From NCBI RefSeq assembly GCF_030373185.1, contig NZ_JAUCZH010000007.1, positions 124,001 through 188,000 on the forward strand: 64,000 nucleotides of DNA, read 5' to 3'. The DNA comes from Tabrizicola sp. GTDB taxonomy: Bacteria > Pseudomonadota > Alphaproteobacteria > Rhodobacterales > Rhodobacteraceae. Under the pieces are notes generated by a model. The model had not been told where the DNA came from. It made no database searches and saw only the letters and a program-made list of their open reading frames with translations. Each line of letters opens with the position of its first letter. The first letter of the stretch is position 1. Shown piece by piece: positions 9,893 through 19,183 of this stretch. The position numbers and the translations under genes are program-made.

Positions 9893-11026
9893 ATGCAGTA
9901 CGATTTCTTGGTTGTGGGGGCGGGCCTGTCGGGCACCGCTGCAGCCTGTGAGCTTGCAAGCCACGGCAGCGTACTTTTGGTCGAGGCCGAGGCAAGCCCA
10001 GGTTATCATGCCACCGGACGGTCGGCGGCACTGTTCACGCCGCATCAGGGCACACTGCTGGTGCAGGCGATCAACCGTGCCAGTGCTGCATTCTTTGCCA
10101 AGCCCCCCGTCGGGTTCACCGATCATCCGCTTCTAGCTCTGCGCGGCGGATTGACCATAGCCGAACCTGGACAGGAGCACCTGCTGCAGGATCTGCTGGC
10201 CCTTTCCGCGCCAGGTCGGGACGTGCATCCAATCGACGGCGAGACCGCACTGAAGCTGGCCCCAATCTTGCGTGCCGAACGGATCGGGGCCGCAGTGCAT
10301 GAGCCGGGAGTCGCCGACATCGACGTAGCCGCGCTACATCAGGGCTATCTGCGCGAACTGAAGCGGCGGGGCGGAAAGCTGATCTGCGGCCAGCGGATCA
10401 GCGCGCTGGACCATCAAGGCGGCCTGTGGACCGCGCGTGTGCCGGACGCGCTGTTTCAGGCCCGCGTTATCGTCAACGCCGCCGGGGCATGGGCCGACCA
10501 TGTGGCCGCCCTCGCCGGGGTGCGGCCCATCGGTCTGGTCCCGAAGCGCCGCACCGCGATTATCGTCGATGGGCTTTCCGGCGTTGATACACGGTCCATG
10601 CCAACCGTCGATTTCACCGCGACAGATGCCTATTTCAAACCGGACGGCGACCGGATCATGGCCTCGCTTGGCGATCAGGACCCGGTGGAGGCACAGGATA
10701 TCCAGCCCGACGAGTGGGAGATTGCCGTGCTGGCCGACTGGCTGCAGCGCGAGACACTACTGAGCGTCAAGCGGATCGGCCACAGCTGGGCGGGCCTGCG
10801 CACGTTCGTTTCAGACGACAGCCCCGTCGTCGGATTTGACGATGCCGTGCCGGACTTCTTCTGGCTTGCGGCGCAAGGTGGCTACGGGATCATGATGGCA
10901 CCGGCACTGGGCAGAGCCGCTGCTGCCTTAGCCCGGCATCACGATCTAACGGTCGAATTGACGACACAGGGCATTGACGCCGCGGACCTGTGTAGATCAC
11001 GCCAGATGCCGCCGCCGCGGGGATAA
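9893..11026 (+). CDS. FAD-dependent oxidoreductase (DAO/glycine oxidase-like)
   Basis: 377 residues. The N-terminal dinucleotide fold reads FLVVGAGLSGTAAACELA with an acidic strand end (LLVEAE), followed by the family motif GYHATGRSAALF. The C-terminal FAD region has GLRTFVSDDSPVVG and LAAQGGYGIMMAPALG. The ATG at 9893 has AAGGGA about eight bases upstream; the longer frame to 9644 enters the regulator gene. Proteins of this type oxidise amino acids or other secondary amines. Its divergent position from the M81/ABC operon suggests it acts on a product of that pathway. Confidence 0.88.
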   Translation: MQYDFLVVGAGLSGTAAACELASHGSVLLVEAEASPGYHATGRSAALFTPHQGTLLVQAINRASAAFFAKPPVGFTDHPLLALRGGLTIAEPGQEHLLQDLLALSAPGRDVHPIDGETALKLAPILRAERIGAAVHEPGVADIDVAALHQGYLRELKRRGGKLICGQRISALDHQGGLWTARVPDALFQARVIVNAAGAWADHVAALAGVRPIGLVPKRRTAIIVDGLSGVDTRSMPTVDFTATDAYFKPDGDRIMASLGDQDPVEAQDIQPDEWEIAVLADWLQRETLLSVKRIGHSWAGLRTFVSDDSPVVGFDDAVPDFFWLAAQGGYGIMMAPALGRAAAALARHHDLTVELTTQGIDAADLCRSRQMPPPRG

Positions 11027-11236
11027 GGTACTGCTGTCGTCGTGTCATGAAAGATCGACGTCCTTCGCTTCGGGCAAAGAGCATCCCACCGGCGATCCCG
11101 ATGATCAGCCCGCCAGCCCGTTGGTTGACGTGGTAGGATGCGACAAAGCTGCAAGAAACGCACGTTCGATTTTCGCGATTTGGGCAGACAAGCCTGGCAG
11201 CGTTGGGCGGGGAGCGGTCGTTCACTCTGATCCAAG

Positions 11237-11569
11237 TCAACGACCGCTTTGGGAGCGAATGTGCTTTTCTCGGTGCCGCTGGTCGTCAGGCCTTTGTGAG
11301 GCTGCGGGCCTGAATGGCGGTGATGCAGAGGTCGCGGTAGGGCGCGCAAGACCTATGTTGTGCGGTCGGTGGACGAGGATTACTTCGTCCTCGGTCGTCA
11401 TGGCGATAAGCCGCCACCCGTCCAGCGCAGAAGTCACCGGCAGCAGGACAGCGGCATCCTCGATCCGCGCTTGCTCCTGGGCGAGGTGGTTGAAGGTCAC
11501 TTCGTCGGCTTCGGGGAATTGTGCCTCGATCTGGGTCCAGGCGGTGAAGGCTTCGGCAATGGTCTGCAT
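11237..11569 (-). CDS. Hypothetical protein, possibly with a frameshifted tail
   Basis: 110 residues, no recognised family. The first about 72 residues (MQTIAEAFTAWTQIEAQF...) look like a normal acidic protein. The tail becomes rich in R, P, S and Q, as happens when a frame runs into unrelated sequence, so the end may be altered by a frameshift. An AGAGGA ribosome site precedes the ATG at 11569. It lies just beyond the 3' end of tRNA-Ala. Confidence 0.45.
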   Translation of the reverse strand: MQTIAEAFTAWTQIEAQFPEADEVTFNHLAQEQARIEDAAVLLPVTSALDGWRLIAMTTEDEVILVHRPHNIGLARPTATSASPPFRPAASQRPDDQRHREKHIRSQSGR

Positions 11570-11712
11570 GGTCTCATCCTCTCGATTGCCTTGCGGCGGT
11601 TGATCGGACGATATGATGGGGAAGCGGCGGCCCGGTGGTGGGTTAGATGGTGGGACAGCGCTGATCCCCTTTCGGGTTTTCCTGTCTTTTCATATTCTTA
11701 GCTGAGGGTCAT

Positions 11713-11788
<76 letters not shown>

Positions 11789-11879
11789 AAAGACCTGAGT
11801 GCCGTCAGCACACCCGCGGGTGTGTCGCGCATCGGCTGAAAGTTGTCAAGCGGCCCGAAAGCCTGCCCAAACCGCCGTT

Positions 11880-12326
11880 TCAGCCCGCCCCGTGCTGGCG
11901 CGCAAAGGCGATGATGTCGGCGGCCGGCCGCGCGCCGGCAAGCCGCGCCACCTCGCGACCACCCTTGTAAAGGATCAGCGCGGGGATGCCACGGATCCCC
12001 GCCCGGCCCGAGATTTCGGGATGATCTTCGGTGTTCAGCTTCATCAGCCGCACCGCAGGGGCCAGCGCCCTGGCGGCCTTGGCAAACTCTGGGGCCATCA
12101 TCCGGCACGGGCCGCACCAGGGCGCCCAGTAGTCGACCAGAACCGGCATCCCGTCACCGCGCGTCACCTTGTCATGCGTGGACGCGTCAAGTTCGGCCAC
12201 CAGACCGTCGACAAGTGTCTTGCCACAAACCCCGCATTTCGGCCCTTCGGCAAGCCGGGCCACCGGCACCCGGTTTGCCTGCCCACAGGTCGGGCAAGTC
12301 AGTTTGACGGCTTCAGCAACTGCCAT
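11880..12326 (-). CDS. trxC: Thioredoxin 2 (TrxC-type) with N-terminal zinc finger
   Basis: 148 residues. The first part holds two CxxC pairs (CPTCG and CGVCG, about residues 10-35) forming the zinc finger typical of thioredoxin 2. The thioredoxin fold follows with the active site WAPWCGPCRM and the cis-proline loop IRGIPALILY. It reduces protein disulfides in the cytoplasm. The start at 12326 with GAGGTG upstream places the first cysteine pair near residue 11; the longer frame to 12398 has no matching signature. Confidence 0.92.
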   Translation of the reverse strand: MAVAEAVKLTCPTCGQANRVPVARLAEGPKCGVCGKTLVDGLVAELDASTHDKVTRGDGMPVLVDYWAPWCGPCRMMAPEFAKAARALAPAVRLMKLNTEDHPEISGRAGIRGIPALILYKGGREVARLAGARPAADIIAFARQHGAG

Positions 12327-12409
12327 GGCACACCTCATATTCCAATTCATGCGGATATGTGGAGCAGTGCCGCGCGGCACAAGCCCCCCTTGCACCAATC
12401 AACTGATGA

Positions 12410-12727
12410 TCAGAGAAAATCTTCCTCTTCGCCCGTGACATCGACACCAAGGGCATCCAGGCCCGCCTCAAGGTTCTCGGCCAGATGAGGCATGCCCATA
12501 AGGTAATCAGAGGTGGGGACCGTTGCCTCGGTGGTTGCCGTTGTGACCGCTTCGTCAAAATCCTCGGGCTCGAACGCACCCCGGCCGACCCAGGCAATGG
12601 CGGTAAGTTGCGCCTTTTCCTCGACGTTCAACGCGTCGATGAAGGCGTGGAGTTCGCCCTCACCCACCCCCGCCTCGCGCGCAAGGAAGATGACGTGGAC
12701 AACTTTGGCCGGGCTGATTTCCAACAT
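12410..12727 (-). CDS. DUF3775 domain-containing protein
   Basis: 105 residues, starting MLEISPAKVVHVIFLAREA and containing LTAIAWVGRGAFEPEDFDEA and PHLAENLEAGLDALG, which match my recollection of DUF3775, a small acidic family of unknown function common in alphaproteobacteria. The start at 12727 is the first residue of the conserved region; the long upstream extension looks unrelated. It lies downstream of the gcv terminator, in the same direction as trxC. Confidence 0.75.
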   Translation of the reverse strand: MLEISPAKVVHVIFLAREAGVGEGELHAFIDALNVEEKAQLTAIAWVGRGAFEPEDFDEAVTTATTEATVPTSDYLMGMPHLAENLEAGLDALGVDVTGEEEDFL

Positions 12728-12858
12728 GTCGCTGTCTCCCACCCTTGCGTGACATTGCGCATGGTCGCGCAGACCGGGCAACAGCGCAAGCCGCGTCTCG
12801 GCCCAAGGGACCGCAAAGATGGGCGGGAAACACCGCCGCCGCTGGCCGGACGAAGCGA

Positions 12859-12884
12859 AAGGCCCGGACAAATGACCGGGCCTT
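12859..12884 (-). terminator. Intrinsic terminator of the gcv operon
   Basis: A 9-bp stem (AAGGCCCGG / CCGGGCCTT) with an 8-base loop. Read on the minus strand it is followed by TTTCGCTT. It stands about 30 bases after the gcvP stop. Confidence 0.75.
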
Positions 12885-12916
12885 GGTGTTTTCCGGCGTC
12901 GACGGCCGGGCGAGGC

Positions 12917-15754
12917 CTACTCCGCCGCCGCCATGTAGCTTTCCACTGGCGGACAGGTGCAGACAAGATTGCGGTCGCCAAAGACGTTGTCCACCCGGCC
13001 AACCGGAGGCCAGTACTTGTCTACCCGGAATGCGCCCGGCGGGAAGCAGCCCTGTTCGCGGCTGTACTTGCGGTCCCAGTCGGTGATCAAGGCAGCCACG
13101 GTATGCGGCGCATGCCGAAGGGGGCTGTCCTCGGCCGAAATCTCACCCTTCTCGACGGCTGCAATCTCCTCGCGGATCGCCAGAAGCGCCGTGATGAAGC
13201 GGTCAATCTCGGCCTTGGTCTCGGATTCCGTCGGCTCCACCATCAGCGTTCCGGCTACCGGCCAGCTCATCGTAGGCGCGTGGAAACCATTGTCGATCAG
13301 TCGCTTGGCGATGTCATCGACCGTCACGCCGGCCTCGGCAAAGGGCCGGGTGTCAAGGATGCACTCATGCGCCACGCGCCCCTTGTTGCCCATGAAGAGG
13401 ATCGGATAGCTGCCAGCCAGCCGCGCCGCGATGTAGTTGGCGTTCAGGATCGCGACCCGCGTCGCCTGCGTCAACCCCGGCCCGCCCATCATCAGGCAAT
13501 AGGCCCAAGAGATCAGCAGGATCGAGGCCGACCCATAGGGCGCGGCAGAAACCGCGCCGTCCCCCCCGGTTTCCGGATGCCCCGGCAGATGCGGCGCAAG
13601 ATGCGCCTTCACGCCGATCGGCCCCATCCCCGGCCCCCCGCCGCCATGCGGGATGGCAAAGGTCTTGTGCAGGTTCAGGTGGCTGACATCGCCGCCAATC
13701 TCTCCGGGTTTCACCAGACCGACCAGCGCGTTCATGTTCGCCCCGTCGATATAGACTTGCCCCCCGTGGTCATGGGTGATCTTGCAGATCTCCTTGACCG
13801 TTTCTTCGAACACCCCATGGGTGGAGGGGTAGGTGATCATGCAGGCGGCCAGCTTGTCACCCGCAGCCACGGCCTTGGCGCGGAAATCTTCAAGATCCAC
13901 ATCGCCGTTCGGCGCTGATTTCACCACCACCACTTCCATCCCCGCCATCTGCGCACTTGCCGGGTTCGTGCCGTGGGCGCTGGTCGGAATGAGACAGATG
14001 TTGCGGTGCATGTCCCCGCGCGATCGGTGATAGGCCTGAATGGTCAGAAGGCCCGCATATTCCCCCTGCGCGCCCGAGTTCGGCTGCATCGACATGGCGT
14101 CATAGCCCGTGATCTCGCACAGCTTTTCCGACAGGTCGGTAATCGCCTCGGTGTAGCCTGCCGCCTGATCACGCGGGGCAAAGGGGTGCAATGACCCGAA
14201 CTCCGGCCAGGTGATCGGCATCATCTCGGCCGCCGCGTTCAGCTTCATCGTGCAGGATCCAAGGGGGATCATCGCCCGATCCAGCGCCAGATCGCGGTCC
14301 GACAAGCGGCGCATGTAGCGCATCATCTCGGATTCCGCCCGGTTCATGTGAAAGACCGGATGGGTCAGGTAATCACTGGTCCGCAGCATCGCCTCGGGAA
14401 AACCAAGGGTCGCGCGGTGCGGTGGCACGCCGTCGATGCCAAAGGCGCGCAGCACCTTGATCAGCACCCGCTCATCCGTCGTCTCGTCCAGACTGATCCC
14501 GACCCGGTCATTGCCGATCTTGCGGAAGTTCAGCCCCTCGGCCCGCGCGGCGGCAAGAATGCCAGCCTGCCCCACGCCCACCTCGACCGTGATCGTGTCG
14601 AAGAACGCCTTCGGGCTGACCTTCGCCCCCGCCGCCTTCAGCGCCCGCGCAAGGCGCTGGGTCAGGAAATGCACCCGTTCGGCAATGGCGCGCAGGCCTT
14701 CGGGTCCGTGGAAGACCGCGTAGAAGCTGGCCATCACCGCCAGAAGCGCCTGCGCCGTGCAGACGTTCGACGTGGCCTTTTCCCGCCGGATATGCTGCTC
14801 GCGCGTTTGCAGGCTAAGGCGGTAGGCCTTGCCCCCCTGCGCATCGATGGAAACGCCCACAATCCGCCCCGGCATCTGCCGCTTGTGCGCGCCCTTGACC
14901 GCCATGAAGGCCGCATGCGGCCCGCCATAGCCCATCGGCACGCCAAACCGCTGCGCGCTGCCAACGGCGATATCCGCCCCCATCGCGCCCGGTTCCTTCA
15001 GCAGGCACAGCGCCAGAAGGTCCGTCGCCACCACCGCAATTGCCCCCGCCGCGTGCAAGGCGGCAATCTCGGCGGTGAAATCGCGGACATGGCCATAGCT
15101 GCCGGGATACTGGAAGACCGCGCCGAAGACCTTCGCAGGGTCAAGGTTCTCCACCACATCCTCGATGATCTCGATACCCAAGGGCAGCGCCCGGGTGCGG
15201 ATCACGGCGATGGTCTGCGGATGGCAGAACCGGTCCACAAAGAACGCGCGCGCCTTCGACTTCGCCAACCGCTCGGCCATGGTCATCGCCTCGGCTGCTG
15301 CCGTCGCCTCGTCCAGTAGGCTGGCGTTGGCCACATCAAGGCCGGTCAGATCGCAGACCATGGTCTGATAGTTCAACAAGGCCTCAAGCCGGCCCTGCGC
15401 GATTTCGGGCTGATAGGGGGTATAGGCGGTATACCACGCCGGGTTCTCCAGAATGTTGCGCTGGATAGCGGGGGGCGTGACAGTGCCATAATAGCCCTGC
15501 CCGATCAGGCTGGTCATCACCCGGTTCCGGCCGGCGACCTCTTTCATCCGGGCCAGCAATTCATGTTCCGCCAAAGACAGCCAAGTCAAAGGCTTCGCCT
15601 GACGGATCGAGGGCGGGACGGTCTGGTCGATCAACTCGTCCAAAGTGCGGACCCCGACGGCGGCCAGCATTTCCTCCATCTCGACCGGAGAGGGGCCGAT
15701 ATGGCGGCGGTTGGCGAAGTCGTAGGGGTTGTAGTCGGTGGGGGTGAAGGTCAT
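12917..15754 (-). CDS. gcvP: Glycine dehydrogenase (decarboxylating), P-protein
   Basis: 945 residues, the single-chain P-protein length. It decarboxylates glycine through PLP and passes the aminomethyl group to lipoyl GcvH. The N-terminus [11 protein letters not shown] is diagnostic, and the PLP lysine lies in [17 protein letters not shown] (K697 by codon count from 15754). The start is uncertain between ATG codons at 15763 and 15754; the latter begins at MTFTPTDY, the usual family start. It is the third gene of gcvTHP, separated from gcvH by 107 bases holding a GC-rich hairpin element, so its level may be set partly separately. Confidence 0.97.
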   Translation of the reverse strand: MTFTPTDYNPYDFANRRHIGPSPVEMEEMLAAVGVRTLDELIDQTVPPSIRQAKPLTWLSLAEHELLARMKEVAGRNRVMTSLIGQGYYGTVTPPAIQRNILENPAWYTAYTPYQPEIAQGRLEALLNYQTMVCDLTGLDVANASLLDEATAAAEAMTMAERLAKSKARAFFVDRFCHPQTIAVIRTRALPLGIEIIEDVVENLDPAKVFGAVFQYPGSYGHVRDFTAEIAALHAAGAIAVVATDLLALCLLKEPGAMGADIAVGSAQRFGVPMGYGGPHAAFMAVKGAHKRQMPGRIVGVSIDAQGGKAYRLSLQTREQHIRREKATSNVCTAQALLAVMASFYAVFHGPEGLRAIAERVHFLTQRLARALKAAGAKVSPKAFFDTITVEVGVGQAGILAAARAEGLNFRKIGNDRVGISLDETTDERVLIKVLRAFGIDGVPPHRATLGFPEAMLRTSDYLTHPVFHMNRAESEMMRYMRRLSDRDLALDRAMIPLGSCTMKLNAAAEMMPITWPEFGSLHPFAPRDQAAGYTEAITDLSEKLCEITGYDAMSMQPNSGAQGEYAGLLTIQAYHRSRGDMHRNICLIPTSAHGTNPASAQMAGMEVVVVKSAPNGDVDLEDFRAKAVAAGDKLAACMITYPSTHGVFEETVKEICKITHDHGGQVYIDGANMNALVGLVKPGEIGGDVSHLNLHKTFAIPHGGGGPGMGPIGVKAHLAPHLPGHPETGGDGAVSAAPYGSASILLISWAYCLMMGGPGLTQATRVAILNANYIAARLAGSYPILFMGNKGRVAHECILDTRPFAEAGVTVDDIAKRLIDNGFHAPTMSWPVAGTLMVEPTESETKAEIDRFITALLAIREEIAAVEKGEISAEDSPLRHAPHTVAALITDWDRKYSREQGCFPPGAFRVDKYWPPVGRVDNVFGDRNLVCTCPPVESYMAAAE

Positions 15755-15800
15755 GCGATGCATCGGGTCACATCTGACCCGCTCCCTTTTTCATCTGTCC

Positions 15801-15840
15801 GAAAATATCCTCGGGGGTCCGGGGGCAGACAGCCCCCGGG
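15801..15840. repeat. GC-hairpin + GGATATTTT intergenic element, copy 1
   Basis: Stem CCGGGGGC (15819-15826) / GCCCCCGG (15832-15839), flanked by TCCGAAAATATCC. On the minus strand it reads as a strong hairpin followed by GAGGATATTTTCGGA. A nearly identical element lies at 19139-19178 and a looser one at 30609-30640. Here it separates gcvH from gcvP and may attenuate readthrough. Confidence 0.6.
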
Positions 15841-15861
15841 GTCGGTCACAAGGCAGCGCAA

Positions 15862-16221
15862 TCAGCCGATCAGGTCCAGATACTCATCCTCATCCATGAA
15901 CTGATCCAGCACGCTCAGGTCGTCGACCTTCATCTTGAAGAACCATGCCGCACCCGTCGGATCCTCGTTCACCAGCGCCGGAGCATCGACCAGCTTTTCG
16001 TTCACCGCGACGATCTCGCCATCAATCGGGGCAAGGATGTCGGATGCGGCCTTGACGCTTTCGATCACGCAGACCTCATCGCCCTCGGCCACCATCGTTT
16101 CTGTTTCCGGCAGCTCCACGAAAACCACATCACCCAGCTGGGTCGCGGCATGTTCGGTGATGCCGACGACGACAAGGTCACCCTCGACGCGCAGCCATTC
16201 ATGATCCTTGGTGTATTTCAT
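15862..16221 (-). CDS. gcvH: Glycine cleavage system H protein (lipoyl carrier)
   Basis: 119 residues, normal length. The lipoylated lysine is K57 in VIESVKAASDI. The N-terminus KYTKDHEWLRVEG and the C-terminal half ending DLIG are typical. It shuttles the aminomethyl group between P-, T- and L-proteins. Nine bases separate it from gcvT. Confidence 0.97.
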   Translation of the reverse strand: MKYTKDHEWLRVEGDLVVVGITEHAATQLGDVVFVELPETETMVAEGDEVCVIESVKAASDILAPIDGEIVAVNEKLVDAPALVNEDPTGAAWFFKMKVDDLSVLDQFMDEDEYLDLIG

Positions 16222-16230
16222 CGCTATGCC

Positions 16231-17352
16231 TCAACGCTTGTAGCTGGTTGGATGGAAGGGAAGTTCGGCGACAGTCAGCGGCAGGTGCTTGCCGCGCACC
16301 TCGCCCGCAAGTCGGGTACCGGGGGTGGCAAAGGCCAAGGCCACATAGCCCATGGCAATCGGTGCCGTGACCGAAGGCCCGAACCCGCCCGAGGTCACGC
16401 GGCCGACAGGGGTGTCGTTCGGGGCGAAAAGCTCCACCCCCTCGCGCATCGGCGCCCGGCCTTCCGGGGCTAGCCCCACGCGCAGACGCTCTGGCCCCTC
16501 GGCCAGTTCCCTCAGGATGCGCGTGGCACCGGGGAAACCACCTTCCCGCGCCCCGCCAGCCCGCCGCGATTTCTGGATCGCCCAGGTCAGCGCCGCCTCG
16601 ATCGGGCTGGTCGTGGTGTCGATGTCATGGCCGTAAAGGCAAAGCCCCGCCTCAAGCCGAAGCGAGTCGCGCGCGCCCAGACCGATCGGCGCCACACCCG
16701 GCTCTGCCAGCAGCTTGCGCGCAAAACCCTCTGCTGCGGCCATCGGCAAGGAAATCTCGAAGCCGTCCTCGCCGGTGTAGCCCGACCGCGACACCCAGAC
16801 ATCCCCGAACACCCGGTGATCCATGAACCGCATGGCCGAAACCCCCGGCAACACCGCTTCCAGCGCCGCCTCGGCCCCCGGACCCTGAAGCGCAAGCAAT
16901 GCCCGTTCGGTCACTTGCTCCACCGTCACCTCAGGCATTCTTGCCGTCATATGGGCGATATCCTCGGCCTTGCAGGCTGCGTTCACCACCACATAAAGAT
17001 GGTCGCCACGGTTGGTGAACATCAGGTCATCAAGAATGCCGCCGGTGTCGTTGGTCAACAGCCCATAACGCTGCCGACCTTCGGCAAGTCCCAGCACATC
17101 TACGGGCATCAGCGCCTCGAATGCCGACGCAAGCTCTGCCATAGAGCCTTTGGGCCGCAGGATCACCTGCCCCATGTGGCTGACATCGAACAACCCCGCC
17201 GCCTCTCGGGTGTGCAGGTGTTCCTTCATCACGCCGGGCGCATATTGCACCGGCATCTCATAGCCGGCAAACGGCACCATCTTGCCGCCAAATTCCACAT
17301 GCAGGTCATGCAGCCCCAGCCGCTGCAACTTGTCGCCCTCAAGGTCGGCCAT
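16231..17352 (-). CDS. gcvT: Aminomethyltransferase (glycine cleavage T protein)
   Basis: 373 residues. It transfers the methylene group from GcvH to tetrahydrofolate, releasing ammonia. Conserved blocks are LHVEFGGKMVPFAGYEMPVQY, GLFDVSHMGQ, the folate-binding SRSGYTGEDGFEI and the C-terminal GCV_T_C domain (GRVTSGGFGPSV). The ATG at 17352 has GGAGGGG upstream; a further start at 17382 lacks support. It is the first gene of the operon and directly follows the glycine riboswitch. Confidence 0.97.
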   Translation of the reverse strand: MADLEGDKLQRLGLHDLHVEFGGKMVPFAGYEMPVQYAPGVMKEHLHTREAAGLFDVSHMGQVILRPKGSMAELASAFEALMPVDVLGLAEGRQRYGLLTNDTGGILDDLMFTNRGDHLYVVVNAACKAEDIAHMTARMPEVTVEQVTERALLALQGPGAEAALEAVLPGVSAMRFMDHRVFGDVWVSRSGYTGEDGFEISLPMAAAEGFARKLLAEPGVAPIGLGARDSLRLEAGLCLYGHDIDTTTSPIEAALTWAIQKSRRAGGAREGGFPGATRILRELAEGPERLRVGLAPEGRAPMREGVELFAPNDTPVGRVTSGGFGPSVTAPIAMGYVALAFATPGTRLAGEVRGKHLPLTVAELPFHPTSYKR

Positions 17353-17423
17353 CGCCGCCCCTCCATTTCTGGCCGGAAGCATACCGGCACCGTCAGACAG
17401 GCTGATCCCTGCCCTGCGATGCC

Positions 17424-17600
17424 CCCTCTGTCCTTGCGCCAGATGGCGCGCCTGAGATCGTTATCCCTTCGGCGTCCCGATGATCCGGGAACTCTCCAGA
17501 GTCTGACGTCAGATACGGTCCCTTGCGCCTGAGAGTTTACCGGGGCGGTTGCTCCTTCGGCACCGACGGGTGCTGCGCACCCACCGGATTCTCCCGAACC
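17424..17600 (-). promoter_or_regulatory. Tandem glycine riboswitch upstream of gcvT
   Basis: Two consecutive glycine aptamers are readable on the minus strand. Aptamer I (about 17600-17516) has CGGGAGAATCCGG, GCCGAAGGAGCAACCG and AAACTCTCAGGCGCAAGGAC-like conserved segments. Aptamer II (about 17505-17424) has CTGGAGAGTTCCC, GCCGAAGGGATAACG and ATCTCAGGCGC...GGACAGAGGGGGC. The order and short linker match the known cooperative tandem glycine riboswitch, which normally switches gcv operons ON with glycine. It ends about 70 bases before the gcvT start. Confidence 0.93.
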
Positions 17601-17683
17601 TGACGCAAGATGGTTAGCCTATCGCCCCACAATCGGGCAAGGGGAAATCGGAATACGACTGTATGCCGTGCAAGGCCAACCCT

Positions 17684-19093
17684 TCAGGCGCGCCGTTCTC
17701 CGGGGCTTGCGATCGACTCTGCCTCTGGCGCAGACGGTGCTGCCGGGCGCAGGCTCGATGCGGGCGCTACGGCAGGCGCAGCAATCGCCCGCATGGCCAG
17801 CCAGGCCGCTGCCAGGCCGAAGACCACGCCGCCCAAGGCCTGCCCCACCAGCACGCCCTCGGCGCCCCAGATGCCGCCCAGCCACAGGGCAAGGGGGATC
17901 GTCCCCAGCGTATGCCGCCCCCAGTTCACCATGGTTGACCAGAACGGCCGCCCAAGGTTGTTGCAGACCGCATTGCCGACAAAGATCACGCCGTTGAAGA
18001 ACCACAACAGCGCCAGCGGCCCGCAAAAGAGATAGACGATATCCCGCGTCAGCCCCTCGGCCTGAAACGCATCCGCAATCGGGGCACGCAAAAGAAACAG
18101 CAGCGCCGACACTGCCACGATCACCAGCCCGGTAAAGATCAGCCCGTCAAGGAACGCCCGCCGCACCCGGTCCATCCGCCCGGCACCAAAGTTCTGCCCG
18201 ATGATCGGCCCCATCGCGCCCGACAGCGCGAAGATCACCCCGAACGCCACCGGCGTCAGCCGCCCGGCAATCGCCATCCCCGCCACCGCCGCCTCACCGT
18301 AGGAAGACGTCGCCCGCGTGATGAAGGCCTGCCCCACCGGGGTTGCCACCTGCGTCAGGATCGCCGGCACCGCAATCGCCCAGATCGGCCCCATGTCGGC
18401 CACCACCTGTCCCGGCGTGGGTCGGTCAAACCCGCCATAGTGCTTCACGATCGGCCGCAGTGCCATCGCCGCAATCACCACCCGCGCCGCCACAGAACCA
18501 ATGGCCGCCCCGGTCAGCTCCATCCGGAAACCGAAGATCAGGATCGGGTCCAGCACCGCCGTCGCCAAGGCCCCCCAGACCGTCGCCATCATCGCCGCCC
18601 GCGCATCGCCATGGCTGCGCAGGATCGCGCCCCCGATCATCCCCACCATCAGCAAGGGCTGCGAGGGGATCACGATGGCCAGAAAATCCACCGCCAGTTC
18701 TGCCGTCCGCCCCGTGGCCCCCAAAAGCGCCACCAATGGCCCCAGCATCAGCCAGACCAACGCCGCAAAGACCGACCCGAACACGAACCCAAGGATCAAC
18801 CCCGTCGTCGCCCGCGCCCGGGCCGAGGCAGGATCCCGCGCCCCCAGCGCCCGCGCGACCAATGCCCCCACAGCAATCGACATCCCGATTCCGAAACTGG
18901 TGGTGAAGAACAGGATCGCGCCCGCATAGCCGATCGCCGCCGCCAACTCGGCCTGCCCCAGCATGGCGATGTAAAGCATGTTGATCAGATCGACGACAAA
19001 CACCGCCATCAGCCCGACCGACGAGGTCAGCGCCATAACCGAGACATGCCGGAAGAGGTTCCCCTCGACGAACTTCGCCTGTTGCTCGGCCAT
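17684..19093 (-). CDS. MATE-family efflux transporter
   Basis: 469 residues, about 12 hydrophobic segments, with an internal two-fold repeat as usual for MATE proteins (LAAAIGYAGAILFFTTSFGIGMS in the N-half, and GAMGPIIGQNFGAGRMDRVRR in the C-half, the latter a family signature). It exports drugs or cationic metabolites using H+ or Na+. GGAG lies seven bases before the ATG at 19093. It diverges from nothing nearby; gltX upstream runs the same way. Confidence 0.9.
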   Translation of the reverse strand: MAEQQAKFVEGNLFRHVSVMALTSSVGLMAVFVVDLINMLYIAMLGQAELAAAIGYAGAILFFTTSFGIGMSIAVGALVARALGARDPASARARATTGLILGFVFGSVFAALVWLMLGPLVALLGATGRTAELAVDFLAIVIPSQPLLMVGMIGGAILRSHGDARAAMMATVWGALATAVLDPILIFGFRMELTGAAIGSVAARVVIAAMALRPIVKHYGGFDRPTPGQVVADMGPIWAIAVPAILTQVATPVGQAFITRATSSYGEAAVAGMAIAGRLTPVAFGVIFALSGAMGPIIGQNFGAGRMDRVRRAFLDGLIFTGLVIVAVSALLFLLRAPIADAFQAEGLTRDIVYLFCGPLALLWFFNGVIFVGNAVCNNLGRPFWSTMVNWGRHTLGTIPLALWLGGIWGAEGVLVGQALGGVVFGLAAAWLAMRAIAAPAVAPASSLRPAAPSAPEAESIASPGERRA

Positions 19094-19138
19094 TCCCGCT
19101 CTCCGAAGAGAAACCGGCCAAAACCCTTTCTCTTCTCC

Positions 19139-19178
19139 AAATATCCTCGGGGGGTCTGGGGGGCAGACGGCCCCCCAG
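19139..19178. repeat. GC-hairpin + GGATATTT intergenic element, copy 2
   Basis: Stem CTGGGGGGC (19156-19164) / GCCCCCCAG (19170-19178) beside AAATATCC. On the minus strand it follows gltX within a few bases and reads hairpin, then GAGGATATTTGGAGAAGAG, leading to the MATE gene. The placement suits a terminator for gltX. Confidence 0.6.
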
Positions 19179-19183
19179 CCGTT

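Noticed and set aside
11046-11135. Minus-strand segment resembling a LysE/RhtB exporter C-terminus (NQRAGGLIIGIAGG)
   Set aside because: Only about 25 suggestive residues, with no natural stop or upstream part; a gene remnant is possible but not supportable.
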